DNA of 31,685 nucleotides, taken from the NCBI GenBank assembly GCA_016987375.1, contig PJRA01000051.1, positions 359,771 to 391,455 of the forward strand, given 5' to 3'. The stretch comes from Brachionus koreanus. Taxonomy: Eukaryota > Rotifera > Eurotatoria > Ploima > Brachionidae. The notes beneath the pieces are model-generated. The model saw only the letters and a program-made list of their open reading frames with translations. It had not been told where the DNA came from and made no database searches. Made by a program: the position numbers and the translations under genes. This document shows positions 1 to 14,357 of the stretch, in pieces. Position 1 is the first letter of the stretch. Each line of letters starts with the position of its first letter.

Positions 1-231
1 TTTAGAAAAAAAATTACTAGTTTGAATTTTTTTGTACTTTTTACAAGCTTACGAATTTAACAAGCTTTCTAAAAATGTTAGAGGACGAGATTTTTTTACA
101 TAATTGTATATATTACATTCACTTTTATATTTCTGCCCATTAATTCAAATAAATAAATAATTTTAATAAAAAATATTTTCTTTTAAATTTTTTATTTTAA
201 TATTAAAGTTTGATAAAAATAATTTTTTTAG
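1..231. other. Intron of CFAP57, 3' part
   Basis: AT-rich noncoding sequence that ends in a T-rich tract and a TAG acceptor at 229-231, directly before the first visible CFAP57 exon. The intron begins outside the window. I see no other feature in it. Confidence 0.75.
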
Positions 232-1367
232 AACAGCAAACTTGTTTTGGATGTTGAAGAGTACAAGAAAAAAATCGAAGGTTTGAATGAGAGTTTGCAA
301 AAAGCTAACAACATGATCAATAGTTTGAAGAAAGACATTGAAAGTTCTAAAAAAGAGATACAGGAACGAGACGATACAATTCAGGATAAGGAGAAGAGAA
401 TTTATGACCTGAAAAAAAAGAATCAAGAATTGGAAAAGTTCAAGTTTGTTCTAGACTACAAGATAAAAGAGCAAAAGAAAATGGTCGAGCCTAGGGAAAT
501 GGAAATCAAAGACCTAAAAGAGGAAAAGACTAAAATGGAGTCCGAACTAGAACGATTTAACAAGCAAAACAATCAGCTGGATTTGATTAACAAAGAAAAG
601 GATGCTAAGCTGGGCGCCTTGCAAAAAGAGCTTAAGGATGAACGAAACAAAAAAAGAAAGGCTGAACTTGAATTGAAACAAATCAAAACTGATATTCACA
701 ATTGTGTTGGCTATATACAAGATCCAAAATTGCTGAAAGAAACAATCAAGAACATTTTTGAAAAACACGTTCACGATGATGTGGTAAGAAATTGTTGTTC
801 ACTTTTTTCACTAAAATAAGAAAACATTTTTGTTCTTGAGCTAAGAAAAAAAATAGAAAAAACTTTATTTAAAGATGAGAGTTTATTAGATTTAATTTTT
901 AGACTGAAGCAGCCAACATTGACCAAGACATTCAGAAAGAATATGCCAGACAGCGGGATCACTTGGAAAAAACAGTCAATTCACTTAAACATAAGCTGCT
1001 TAAAGACTCGGAGATTCACAAAACTGACAATATTCGTATAATGCAGGAAAATGTGACCTTGATCAAAGAAGTAAACGATTTGCGACGGGAACTTAAGATA
1101 TCAAGATCAAGAAACCAGGACTTGGAGACTGCTTTAGGTATTAGTCGAAAAAATGCGGCCTCGACCACAGACGCCATTGTGCAAGCTTTGCATGTCCATC
1201 AAGGCAATCACTTGATCGAAGAGAAACAAAAAGAATTGGAAAGAATTATCGAACATCAAAAACAGGAAATAAAACGACTTAGGGGAACAATTGAAGATTT
1301 GGAAAATCGAGGCTCGAGACCAACGTCAACCTCTCAATTGCCGCCAATGCCTATGCCTGTCAAATAA
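232..1367 (+). CDS. CFAP57: CFAP57 (WDR65), C-terminal coiled coil, 5' truncated by window edge
   Basis: Two exons are visible, 232-783 and 903-1367 (TAA), joined in phase 0 across a 119-nt intron (GTAAGA...TTTTTAG). They encode the last 338 residues. The first exon is an almost continuous Lys/Glu-rich coiled coil. The second opens with [19 protein letters not shown] and continues with [20 protein letters not shown], a stretch strongly conserved in CFAP57 of other animals. Known family role: CFAP57 is an axonemal protein with N-terminal WD40 repeats and a C-terminal coiled coil, and is needed for placing inner dynein arms. The WD40 half must lie upstream of position 1. The tail after about residue 300 of the visible part is Ser/Pro-rich. 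An AATAAA at 1463-1468 is a possible poly(A) signal. Identification is by recalled similarity and is strong. Confidence 0.9.
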
Positions 1368-1828
1368 AGAAATACAATTTGTTTTTTTTTTCATACTTTA
1401 AGAAGAATTTTTATATTTTTCTTTTAATTTTTTGATATTTTATATATTTTTTTTTCATAATTAATAAAATTATTTTTGATCTATTTTAATATTTTGATTA
1501 ATGATTTTTAGTAAATTTGAAAACAGCAAATTTAAATATCTTGAACGTTAAAATTTAATTTTTTAGCCCCAAAATATTAATTATCAAAAGGGATATATTT
1601 AAACGATCTCTATAATTACTTAAATTATCTTCAAAAAGTTTTGATCAATTAATTTAATTATTTTTGATACCTTAAAATAATTAAATGATCTATAAAAAAT
1701 AATTAAAATGATCTCCTAATTTAATAAAAATTATAGCAGAAATTAATGATTTGATCTACAAATTTTATTTTTTTTAATTTTATTATATTAAGATAAAAAA
1801 ATAAAACTAAGTCGGAAAATAGAAAATT
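1368..1828. other. 3' flank of CFAP57, AT-rich, no gene seen
   Basis: More than 85 percent A/T by eye. It contains the candidate poly(A) signal at 1463-1468 and several scattered short TTGATCT/ATGATCT motifs (around 1476, 1684, 1708 and 1751) that could be remnants of the degenerate element next to it. No open frame of note. Confidence 0.5.
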
Positions 1829-2154
1829 TCAAATAAAAATATTAAAGTAAGAAAATTTTATTAATTTTTTTTGGGGCGACCTTTTAGTGACTTCAGGTAC
1901 CTTATCAACTTCATTAAAAGTATCCTTTTCAATCGTTTCAACTCTTTGTTTTTTGTTCGGACGACCCTTGTTGACTTTTTTTTGCAATTGAGAATCAACT
2001 ATTTCAATTTCATCTATTTTTCTTTTGAAAAATTCTTCCAATTTTTCTTCTTTCTTAATTCTGGAGCTTCATTAATATCACTTTCTGATAAAGAATCTTG
2101 AGATTCATATTGTTGAATCTCACTAAACTGGAATTCATCACTTAGGGAATTCAT
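1829..2154 (-). pseudogene. Frameshifted ORF with AT-hook-like motifs, probable transposon relic
   Basis: An ATG at 2154-2152 opens an acidic Ser-rich frame (MNSLSDEFQFSEIQQYESQD...) that runs into a stop near 2016. In the -1 frame an open stretch takes over around 2041 and continues to the stop at 1829. It reads as a Lys-rich segment with NKGRPNKKQR and TKRSPQKK, both resembling AT-hook cores. An acidic N-terminus followed by a K-G-R-P-x-K-K patch is a layout I associate with N-terminal pieces of transposase-like ORFs in AT-rich invertebrate genomes, but no transposase core is present. A one-base indel within the A-rich run at about 2052-2072 would explain the frame change. It could instead be a sequencing error in a homopolymer, or a small real gene. 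No function is assigned. Confidence 0.35.
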
Positions 2155-3382
2155 ATTGTACTTATTAAATTTTTAAAGGGAATTTAATGTTTATATTTAT
2201 GCTGGAGAACAAATAATTAAAAATAAGACATCGTTCAATTAATTAATGTGTAAAAATAATTAATTTAAGAGACCAAAAATGAATAGATATCATAAATATT
2301 AATATGTGGTAACTATTTATTACAAAGGACACAAGAGAAAGAAGAATTGACGAAAGAAATCAAAAAAGAAAAGTAGAAAGAGCATTCTGAGAGACGTCTG
2401 CTTAGGAAATTAAGAACCAAAATTTTATGAGGAAATTTTTACAGAATTTATATTTGAAAAGAAAAAATGATTACAGCTAAATAATTTATCTTTTTGTTTG
2501 AATTCAAGATTGCTGAATAAATTTTTAAAAATTTTTTTTTATCTTCTAAATTAAAAAGATAAAAAAAAAATATCAAATATTTACTTTTTTTTTTCTAATT
2601 TAAAAATTAACAATGATAATTTATTTTTCAGATTAAGAAAAAAAAATCCAAGTGATGGTGAAGTTGAGAGCCAAATTCAATTTTTTTTAAATTTAAAATC
2701 AATTTGAAAAAATCGCTAATTTAACAATTATGAATAAAGTTTTTTTTAAATCTAAATATTAATTTATTTTTGGTCATAAAAAATGAATCAAAAATTGACT
2801 TCATTTTTAAGGACTTTTTCTGCTTCTTTTTAAATTTACCATTTTAATATTAAGTTTCTATTTTTATGGTGAAAAGTTATATTAAATAAAAGAAAAAACT
2901 TAATTGAAAAATTTTTCAATTGAACATATTTGAGAAATGCTTAAAAGGCTGATGAAATATGGCTCATACAACTTACCTTAACTAATCTTTTCAGTTGTTT
3001 CTTCTTTACAACTGAACAGCTGGTACTTGGCCATGTTCTCTTTTTTGTCCTTTTTCGGTTTATCAATCTGCCTATGCTTGATTTAAAAATTTAGCCACAT
3101 ATTTAATAGGGGTATTAATTATTTTCATGAAAAACTAAACAAAATCAACATCATGGTGCATCCATAAAAGAATGGTATGAGAACAAAATGTGGTATTTGT
3201 TACAGCTTTAAATAAAATTTAAATAGTTTAATCTATTTTTTTTTAGGGGTCAAAATATTCTAGATATTAGAAAAATTTCAAACAATTATTTTTTTATTAA
3301 ATATAACTCTATATAAAATAGCATAAAAAAGAAATTTAACATTGACTAGTAAACAAAAAGGAAAAAGAAAAAAAAATTATTT
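2155..3382. other. Intergenic, AT-rich
   Basis: No convincing gene. An isolated island of more balanced composition at about 2975-3085 has, on the minus strand, a short frame (...KPKKDKKENMAKYQLFSCKE...) of about 33 codons between stops, followed by a donor-like GTAAGT at about 2978. It has no partner exon that I can find. A TTTATT at about 3293-3298 (AATAAA on the minus strand) is a candidate poly(A) signal for the MITF-like gene. Confidence 0.4.
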
Positions 3383-4920
3383 TTAAAAGCAATCATTTGT
3401 AGCATTGACCAAGCATGGAATAGAAACAGAAATTTGATTAATAGTATCACTATTTTGATTTAGAGATTTAGTCGAACATTCAGTCGAATTTTGTTTTTGT
3501 GGTGAACCAGGCGGTGAAGAAACGGATGTTAGAACTGGATCTTTGCTATTATCGGTCATTAGTTTTATAAAAGAAGTAGAGGTAATCGAAGGTGATGATA
3601 AATCTTTTAAACAATCGGCTTGCTTAGTTTCTGTCGGGCTGATGGGCTCCTGTTTTGGAAGTTTGACATCTTTTTTTTCTCGTTTGGCATCGGTTTTTTT
3701 ACTAGAATTTTTTGTTCGTTTCTGTTTCACAGGTCCATTGGCACAACTAATCGATGTTGTAAAATAATTCTCCTCCAAATTTAAATTTGGCATTTCAATT
3801 GTATTCTGAGATTGATAGTAAACTTCCATATTCTCACCAAATCCCAAAGTCAAATCGGGACATATTTCACTCGAATTAATCTGATTCAAATTGCTCTCCA
3901 ACACTTGACTATTGTAGTTTAAATTTTGGCTTATGTCAATGCCGTTCGAACAGCATATTGACTCTAGTTCTTTGATTCGATTGCACAATTTTTTGTTCAA
4001 TTGCAAAACATATCTGTTAAACTCGTCTCGTTTTTTCAGCTCGTCATATTCTCTTTTTATTGTTTGGATAAAATCAACCGAAGCTTTCAATATTGATCCC
4101 TTATTTTGCTTGGTGTCACTAGAAAAAAATTGAAAAAAAAATTTTAAATTAAAAAAATAATAAAATAATTTAAAAAAAAAAAAATTTTTTTTTTCATTTA
4201 TTTAATTTTTTAGCAAAAAAAATTTAAATTTGAAAAAAAATTACTAATCTCCACTTTTAGGCAACAATTGTCCAAGTTCTTTTATACGGTCGTTTATATT
4301 AAATCTTCGTCTTCTTTCAACTTTAAAAAAAAAAAAATTAAATAAAATTTTCAATTATTTTTCACTCTAAAAATTGACTAACTCATATTGTGATTGTCTT
4401 TTCGTTGTCGGTCTTTAATCAATAGCTGCATTTCTTCCTCGGTCAATTTTTGTCCGGCAAGGTTTTTTTTTTTGGCAATTTCGGCCATATCAGCCTTGGT
4501 CGAGTCGAATTCAGTATTGTTGGTTGAATTTAGATTAGAAGAAACAGATGAGGGCGAAGAAGAGCCAGTCGACGAGTTTATAGAAGGAGTTCTGGTGATC
4601 AGCTTGGGCGAATAGTTGGCCACAGGTTGCAGCATGGAATTCATGTAGGACGGAGCCTGGCCACCGAACTGGTACTGCTGATTAGGCGGCTGAAGAGTGT
4701 GAAAGCTATACTGAGAGTTTTGAGAGCCGCAATTGTATGGGGCAAAATAGTCTTCGATCATGAAATTCGGTCCCATTACTTGCTTGCTACTGTCCATATT
4801 AATGTGGTCCGAGCTCACATTTATCAAGTCATCCATCATGTTCTCGTCTATGAAGCGCGCATCGCTTGACGGATACAAAAACTCGTTTTGGATCATCTTG
4901 GACTGATCATGATGCAGCAT
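3383..4920 (-). CDS. MITF: MITF/TFEB/TFE3-family bHLH leucine-zipper transcription factor
   Basis: Three coding exons: 4920-4383, 4320-4245 and 4118-3383 (stop), giving 449 residues. Introns are 62 and 126 nt. The phases join the diagnostic MiT basic region as [18 protein letters not shown], with the ATG/A and TT/GAA halves of M-I meeting at intron 1. The helix-loop-helix continues with [13 protein letters not shown] and [13 protein letters not shown], then a leucine zipper to about residue 257. This basic region is almost invariant in MITF, TFEB, TFE3 and TFEC, which bind E-box/M-box and CLEAR sites and control lysosomal and lineage genes. The N-terminal part (1-165) is low complexity with an acidic patch around residues 23-45 that could be an activation domain. 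The C-terminal part is Ser/Pro-rich. An in-frame stop lies 12 nt before the ATG. The long N-terminal Rag-binding segment of vertebrate forms is not evident; an upstream exon cannot be excluded. Confidence 0.93.
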
Positions 4921-5622
4921 TGTATCAAATTAAATTAAGTTTAAAAACCCGTTTTTGAAGAGCTATTTTGATCAAAAGTCGCTTGTTAAGTAAAAATTTA
5001 CTAAAAAAAAAAAATAAGATAATTAAAACAGTGATAAATTCTTCTCTTTATTTGATTAGGTAATAAAAAAAAATTATTTTAGCTTATTCGATATCTAATC
5101 AAAATAAATATTACTTCAAAAAGAAGAAAATATTTTAAGACATTAAAAAGATAATTTTATTTTTTCGAAGCAAAAACAAAAAAAAAAAAATAAAAAGATA
5201 ATTTTATCTATATGTGTACAAATTTGAAGCCCTGGTCGAAGTGATTAAATCTTGACCAAGTTGGCTTATCTATCATAGCTCAAGAAACCGGGTTAATTTT
5301 TATTTTTGAGTGATTCATTTTCTGTAAAGATAAATTGTTTGGTAAGCTCTTGAACGAACAAGAAAAATATTTTTTTTCTCTCTCTCTCCTAGATGAAATA
5401 TAATAGCAAAGTTTCAAGAGCAGTTTTTTTTATAAATATTTGTTTACATGTTTAATTTAATTTGACGTTTTGTAGAAATTTAATAATTAATAATGAAATT
5501 TAGTAAGATAAAATTTGCCTTGTGTTCGATCTGTGCAGAGCCTAGATAAAAAAAAAAAAAAAAAAATTTTCAAAATTTTTATTTGATAAAAATTATTAAA
5601 TAAAGAAATAATAATAAAAGTA
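4921..5622. other. Intergenic between the MITF-like gene and PRXL2C
   Basis: Upstream region of the MITF-like gene and 3' flank of PRXL2C, both transcribed leftward. It holds a short pyrimidine microsatellite (TCTCTCTCTC, about 5379-5388) and long A/T runs. No further gene seen. Confidence 0.5.
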
Positions 5623-6750
5623 TTAATTATTGAATACTTTGGATTGAGATCCTTTGTCATGAGAAAATAGAATGGTTGGCACCCCGGCAATGCTTAATAG
5701 TGTGTTAATAGGTGTATGGTCACAGGCTGTTTTGTCTGAGTGAAAATAATGCACTGTCAAGTCGGGACTGACAATCAGACTTCCGCCTTGCTGGTCAAAA
5801 TTGCCTTGATAGTCGAACTTGCTCGAAGAAGTGACTGCTCGATAGAGCGATGAAAAAAAACCTCCCATGCTAGATGATTTTATGTGTGGACTGTTGGCTG
5901 GTGAGCCTATGTCTTTGCTCTTGTGAAATCCAAGTCGGTTGTACACATCGTAATCAGTGTCACAAAAAATCATGTATGGATATTTGGTCAATTTTCTAAA
6001 TTCCTAAAATTTAAATTTTAACTAGTTTTCATGAAAATTTTTTTGTTTTTTTTATTAGCTTGAGGAGCGATAAACTACAAAACAACTCTCAATAGCTTTA
6101 AATTATTAAATAAAAATTAACTAAAAATAATAAAGCTATTATTTTTTTTAATTACTCGAATGTGTTTCCAGTGTGCACAGCCGATTAGAACCAGTCTGAC
6201 TTGAGATTGTTTTAAGCTTTCCCTAGGCACCATTGCCAAATCTTCAACATATTCTTTGCTTGTGAAACACAAAAAACTCTTTAAGGAAAAATATTTAATT
6301 TTTTTTTTTCAAATATTTAAACTTTATTTGAATAATTAAATAAATTAAAACACAGATCAGGTGAATTTAAGACTTTTTTTGTTATCTCATTAATTAAAAT
6401 TTGGCTTAGACACTCGTGCTACAGATCATAAAATATCTAGTCTACTAGCTTAGAATATTAAATATCAATTAGAAAATTAAATTTTAAAAATGTGTAAACA
6501 TGAAATTGTTTGATGAACTAAATTAGTTTTTAACAAATAAATAAATATTTACCCTGACAAAAACAAAAATTGTCTTAAACTCAGACCAAAGTTGACTCAT
6601 AGTGATCCGATTGCCGACTTCATCATAAACAACACATTCTCCAATTTCTTTCAGTCTAGCAGTGGTCAACTTGGGTTCATCGCCGTCCAGATTTATCACA
6701 AACTCTGTAGTGGCTGCTTTTTGTTCAAAAAATTTCTTATTCTCTTCCAT
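5623..6750 (-). CDS. PRXL2C: PRXL2C (AAED1)-like peroxiredoxin-like protein
   Basis: Three exons, 6750-6553, 6278-6156 and 6003-5623, all joined in phase 0, encode 233 residues, close to the 226 of the human protein. Landmarks shared with PRXL2C are IFVFVR, FLCFTSKEYVEDLA (residues 68-81), NSPHIKSSS, SLYRAVTSS, FDYQGNFDQQGGSLIVSPD and DHTPINTLLSIAGV near the end. The AhpC/TSA-like thioredoxin fold of this family is linked to redox and metabolic control, but its reaction is poorly defined. Cys70 sits where the family has the first cysteine of CxxC; the second position is Ser73, so the resolving cysteine is absent. The chosen ATG follows a TTTAG, so an upstream 5'UTR exon is possible. The neighbouring 114-residue gene ends about 120 nt upstream on the same strand. 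Confidence 0.9.
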
Positions 6751-6871
6751 CTAAACCCAAAAGTTAAACTATTTGACTGGCAATTTTTTTTAAACGTTTT
6801 CAAGCGTTTTAGATATAAAAAAATTAAAACAAAAAAAAATTTTTTTTTTATTTTTAGAAATAAAAACAATT

Positions 6872-7751
6872 TTAAATTTGATCTTTGGGAGACAAAACAA
6901 AATCTTCATGTAAATAAGTTGGTTTACGTTGAATTGGCGTCAAATGAATTCCATTGGGACTTGGATGCTGTTGTTGTTTAAGCAACAAATTGTTCTCGGA
7001 AGTAAAAAAATGATTAATTCTATTTTTGTAAACATGAATTGGCTGCATTCCGTATCTTGATCCAGGTTCTACCATTGTTCTTAAAATTAATAGTGTTCAT
7101 TTAAAGCAGTCTAAGCTAGAAATGTTTTTACTTGTTGTTAAGTGATGAAGCTTTGACAGCTTTGCCAGAGAGAAAACTGCGGTGCTTGGCCAAGCCTGAG
7201 CTAATTAGTTGCTTTCGTCTGTGCTCTTTAAAAAAAAAAAATTATTTCAGTAAGACACATGATTATGCTAGTTAGATAATTTCTAAATACATTAAGCGAA
7301 AACAACATGCGGGTCAATAGAGTAAAATATTAAAAAAAAAAAAAAACTATTAATTAAAAAGGAACATATAACAAGACTTGATGCTATACCTTTTTCTACT
7401 ACAATTTGATAGCCCTCTTTTAAAAACGAAAAAGAAAGCAATTCAACATGAGCGGTCAATTGAGATTGGAAATTATTGTAAAATTTTATTCAAATTGCTC
7501 ACACAGAACAACATTTGGAAAAAGACAAATCAATTTTGAAAAAGTTAATTGTGAAAAGGTTTTTTTTTCATTGTTGTTGTTTATGGGGATGATTGCATGT
7601 GTAGTGAATTTCAACATTAATTTGTCTTGTTTTTTATAGTTTTTTTTAACTAATAAAACAAGTGACTAGTGATTTTGAATTACTAAATAAATGAATAATC
7701 ATTAATTCCATTTTAGAAAATATCAGTTCTCTTACCTAAATTATAAAGCAT
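6872..7751 (-). CDS. Unrecognised 114-residue basic protein built from microexons
   Basis: Four coding exons fit in phase: 7751-7736 (16 nt, ATG to phase 1), 7416-7390 (27 nt), 7225-7132 (94 nt) and 7079-6872 (208 nt, stop). Introns are 319, 164 and 52 nt. The product starts MLYNLEGYQIVVEKEHRRKQ, continues with ISSGLAKHRSFLSGKAVKAS, and has a conserved-looking TMVEPGSRYGMQPIHVYKNR. It is basic, with no signal peptide or membrane segment. I do not recognise the family. Support comes from consistent phases at three junctions, strong donor consensus (GTAAGA, GTATAG, GTAAAA), removal of all stops, and higher GC in the exons than in the flanks. Several cilium genes lie nearby, so a small axonemal protein is one possibility, but no X-box was seen upstream. 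The 16-nt and 27-nt exons are the least certain. Confidence 0.65.
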
Positions 7752-9272
7752 TTTGATTTTATTATTTTTTATTTTTAAATTTTTTTAGTCAATTTGGTGA
7801 TTTTGAATGAATGCTCAACTTGATTTTTTATGTCTGCAAGTTTCTGCAAAAGATTTCTGAATGCAGAATTATGCACAATAGATGGATATCATTTAACATG
7901 TTATGCTAAACATGAAAACATTTTTCTGCATTTAATTTTTGATTTAAAAAACTTCTTAAAAATTGATAAAAAAATTATATGTGAGCATGATCATTAAATT
8001 TTGATCATAAACTTCAATATGCCTTTTTTGTCTAAAATAAAACTCTATTTACTTTATTTTTAATACATGAAATCAATAATCAATTAATAAAATTTTGTTG
8101 AAGCTTTATTTTTTATTTATTTTTTTTGCATAACAGAAAATAAGTAAAAAAGGTGCAACAAAGTATGCTGCACTTTTTTTTATAGAAATTTTTAGTAAAT
8201 TTTGATTAAAATGTCTCTGTAATTAAAAAAAAAGAAGGAAAAGTCTCTAACTTAGCTTTCTTTTTGAAAAAAAAGGAAATTTTTGCTTAAAGTGAAGCAT
8301 ACATTTGTCTTGAACCATCTCAAACACTTAAAATCACCTTTTTATCAGTCTCCTCTTTTCACGACAGGCTTAGTTGATTGAGAGATGAATTAAATCATTG
8401 ATTTCTGATATCACAATTTCGATAATAGATCCAGCTCTCATCCTATTACTACAATAAAATTTATTTAACCTTTTTATTTTAAACACATTTTACTGCTAGG
8501 TTACTCATGTTACTGATACGTCTTTTTTTCAATAATGACTTAACAGTACCAGTAAAATTTCAAATAAATAAACAAATACGTTATAAAGAAAAGCATTCAA
8601 TTGTGCCTTTTTTAACTAGTTTAATATGACTTAAAGTTTTAGAATTACGAAGATGCTAAAATCGAAAATATACATTTAAAAAATTAAAAAAATTGCAAAA
8701 ATTTATGACTCAACATAAAATTATTAAATTCCTATTTTCAAGCAGAAGAACTAAATATTTTAAAAAAAAGTTTATTTTGTTTATTTTTTTTTAAATTATT
8801 AATTTCAAGATATAAAGGGGCAGCTACAATCATCAAAAAAATGAGAAAAATTAAAAAGTAATTTTTTTTGTTCTTAAAAAGTATGTTATAATTTGAGTTT
8901 TATTTTCTTGTTCATATTAGATAATTATTGTTTTATTTTTTAAAAAAAAAATATTCAATAAAAAATTTTGTTTTAAATTCAGTATTCAAGTTACACCACA
9001 GGTAATAATTATAAGCCTTTTCAAAGATGCTTTATGTTTTGAAGAATCAAATGAATCAATGAACAGATCCTTATTCATTTATTTAGAATTAATGAATTTG
9101 TTTTATGAACTATCTAGTTATTATTTGTTAAAATTAATGATCGTTTATTAGGTCTCATAGTTTAAAAATAAAACGTAAACGAAGGTTGATATTTTTTTCT
9201 AATTAAACATTCATCTTTCTTTCAAATTCTTGAAAAAAAAATTTGAAACTTAAAATTACACAATTATATTTT
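7752..9272. other. Intergenic, 1.5 kb, no gene seen
   Basis: Very AT-rich with stop codons in all frames and many homopolymer runs. No RNA gene, repeat array or coding relic was recognised. It contains the promoter side of the 114-residue gene and the 3' flank of PPP1R42. Confidence 0.5.
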
Positions 9273-10368
<1,096 letters not shown>

Positions 10369-10447
10369 ATTGGCATTCTCCGATCAAATTGGATCTAAAA
10401 TATGAAAATTTTTTGTTTTTTTTTTCTCTTTTTTTTCTAGTTAATTG

Positions 10448-10461
10448 GTTGCCATGGTTAC
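10448..10461. promoter_or_regulatory. RFX X-box upstream of PPP1R42
   Basis: The 14-mer GTTGCCATGGTTAC fits the X-box consensus (GTNRCC, short spacer, RGYAAC) read on either strand. It lies 80 bp before the PPP1R42 ATG. RFX factors drive ciliary genes through this motif in animals. The position and nearly full palindromy make it a strong candidate. Confidence 0.75.
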
Positions 10462-10715
10462 AAATTTAAAAATTTATTAATATATTTTTGTCAAGAGCCA
10501 AGCAGTGTGTCTCTGAAGATTAGAACAATGAAATTTTTTTTTTCAAATTTTATTTTAGAAAAAAAAATTTTTTTACTTATTTAAAAGAATTCAAATAAGT
10601 GAAAATTTTAACACGTAATAAAGTTTACGCATAAAATTCTAATTCAATGTCAAACAAAATAACGCCTTTATTTAAAAAAAAAAAATTTTCATCCTAGAAT
10701 TTATTTTTTTGTTCA

Positions 10716-11293
10716 TTATTTTCTTATTCGTTTTAGTATATAGGCGACCTTTTAAATATTGAATAAAAGTAAATTTTATCAAAATTTAATTTTTATGTCT
10801 TACGTCGACAAAATAAAAATTTTTGCGCGAGAACAAAATTTTCCTAAAAATCGACATATTAGACGATGGCGAAATAAAGTGCTGATGCAAATGGCTAATG
10901 GTGTTTAGCGGTGGCCAATTGAAACCACTGGTCATGTCTGTCAAATCTGCATTCAATTCTTTCATTTTGTTGGTGCCAATTTCGTTCATTTTTTCGACTA
11001 AATTCGAAAATATTTTTCTCTTAAATTTTTTTATATCGTTAAAAATTTCTACCTAAATTCACATGATTTTCTGTTAAATGTTTAGCATTTGGTATGTGCT
11101 GTTTAGGTAGCACTAGAATATGATTATCAGCAAGTGGAAATTTGTCTTTTATCACAATCACTTCGTCATCCTAGCATGAACAAAAACAATTTGAATTTTT
11201 ATTTTTTTTTATTTAAATCACTTCATGCAAAATATGAGCCTCTTTGTCTATTTTTTTTACTATTCTACAAAAAACACAACCAGATTCGCTCAT
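10716..11293 (-). CDS. HINT3: HINT3-like HIT-domain adenosine 5'-monophosphoramidase
   Basis: Four exons: 11293-11222, 11170-11053, 10997-10804 and 10748-10716. Introns are 51, 55 and 55 nt, and the product has 138 residues. The order is C6-V-F-C9 (zinc-type Cys pair of HINT proteins), ILHEDDEVIVIKD, the LPKQH segment (45-49), GFNWPPLNTISHLHQHF with the HIT histidines H99, H101 and H103, and a C-terminus NFYFVDVAYILKRIRK that matches the HINT3 tail. The last exon was chosen because splicing at GAC|GTAAGA restores this tail; reading through gives a stop after ten unrelated residues. HINT3 enzymes hydrolyse AMP-lysine and AMP-NH2 type substrates and cleave aminoacyl-adenylates. A Gln sits between the last two histidines, where a hydrophobic residue is usual. 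KDM4 ends 212 nt upstream on the same strand. Confidence 0.9.
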
Positions 11294-11505
11294 TTCTTTC
11301 GAGAGAAAAATTACAAAATAAAAACTCTATTTTAATTAAAAATTAAAACAAATTTAATTGCTTTAATAAATAATTTAGAAAAAAAAGTAAAATAATATTA
11401 AAAATCGTTTATTCAAGAATTTAAAATATTTAAAAATTTCTTTATTAAAATGTTTAAAAAAGACTATTAGTAAGACGTAATGATTTTTTTTATTTACACT
11501 TTTAT

Positions 11506-14357
<2,852 letters not shown>

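Noticed and set aside
2975..3085. Minus-strand mini-frame KENMAKYQLFSCKEETTEKIS with a GTAAGT donor
   Set aside because: A stop codon precedes the donor, no partner exon was found, and it lies downstream of the MITF-like gene; kept only as a note in the intergenic entry.
5487..5690. Minus-strand open frame overlapping the end of PRXL2C
   Set aside because: It is a shifted-frame shadow of the last PRXL2C exon running into the 3' flank.
7448..7639. Plus-strand open frame of 63 codons near the 114-residue gene
   Set aside because: It is antisense to an intron of the minus-strand gene, rich in Phe/Asn typical of AT-rich chance frames, and has no domain or conserved motif.
10786..10803. HINT3 read through to the stop at 10786
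   Set aside because: Splicing at GTAAGA to the exon 10748-10716 restores a C-terminus that resembles HINT3 of other animals, so the read-through end was not used.
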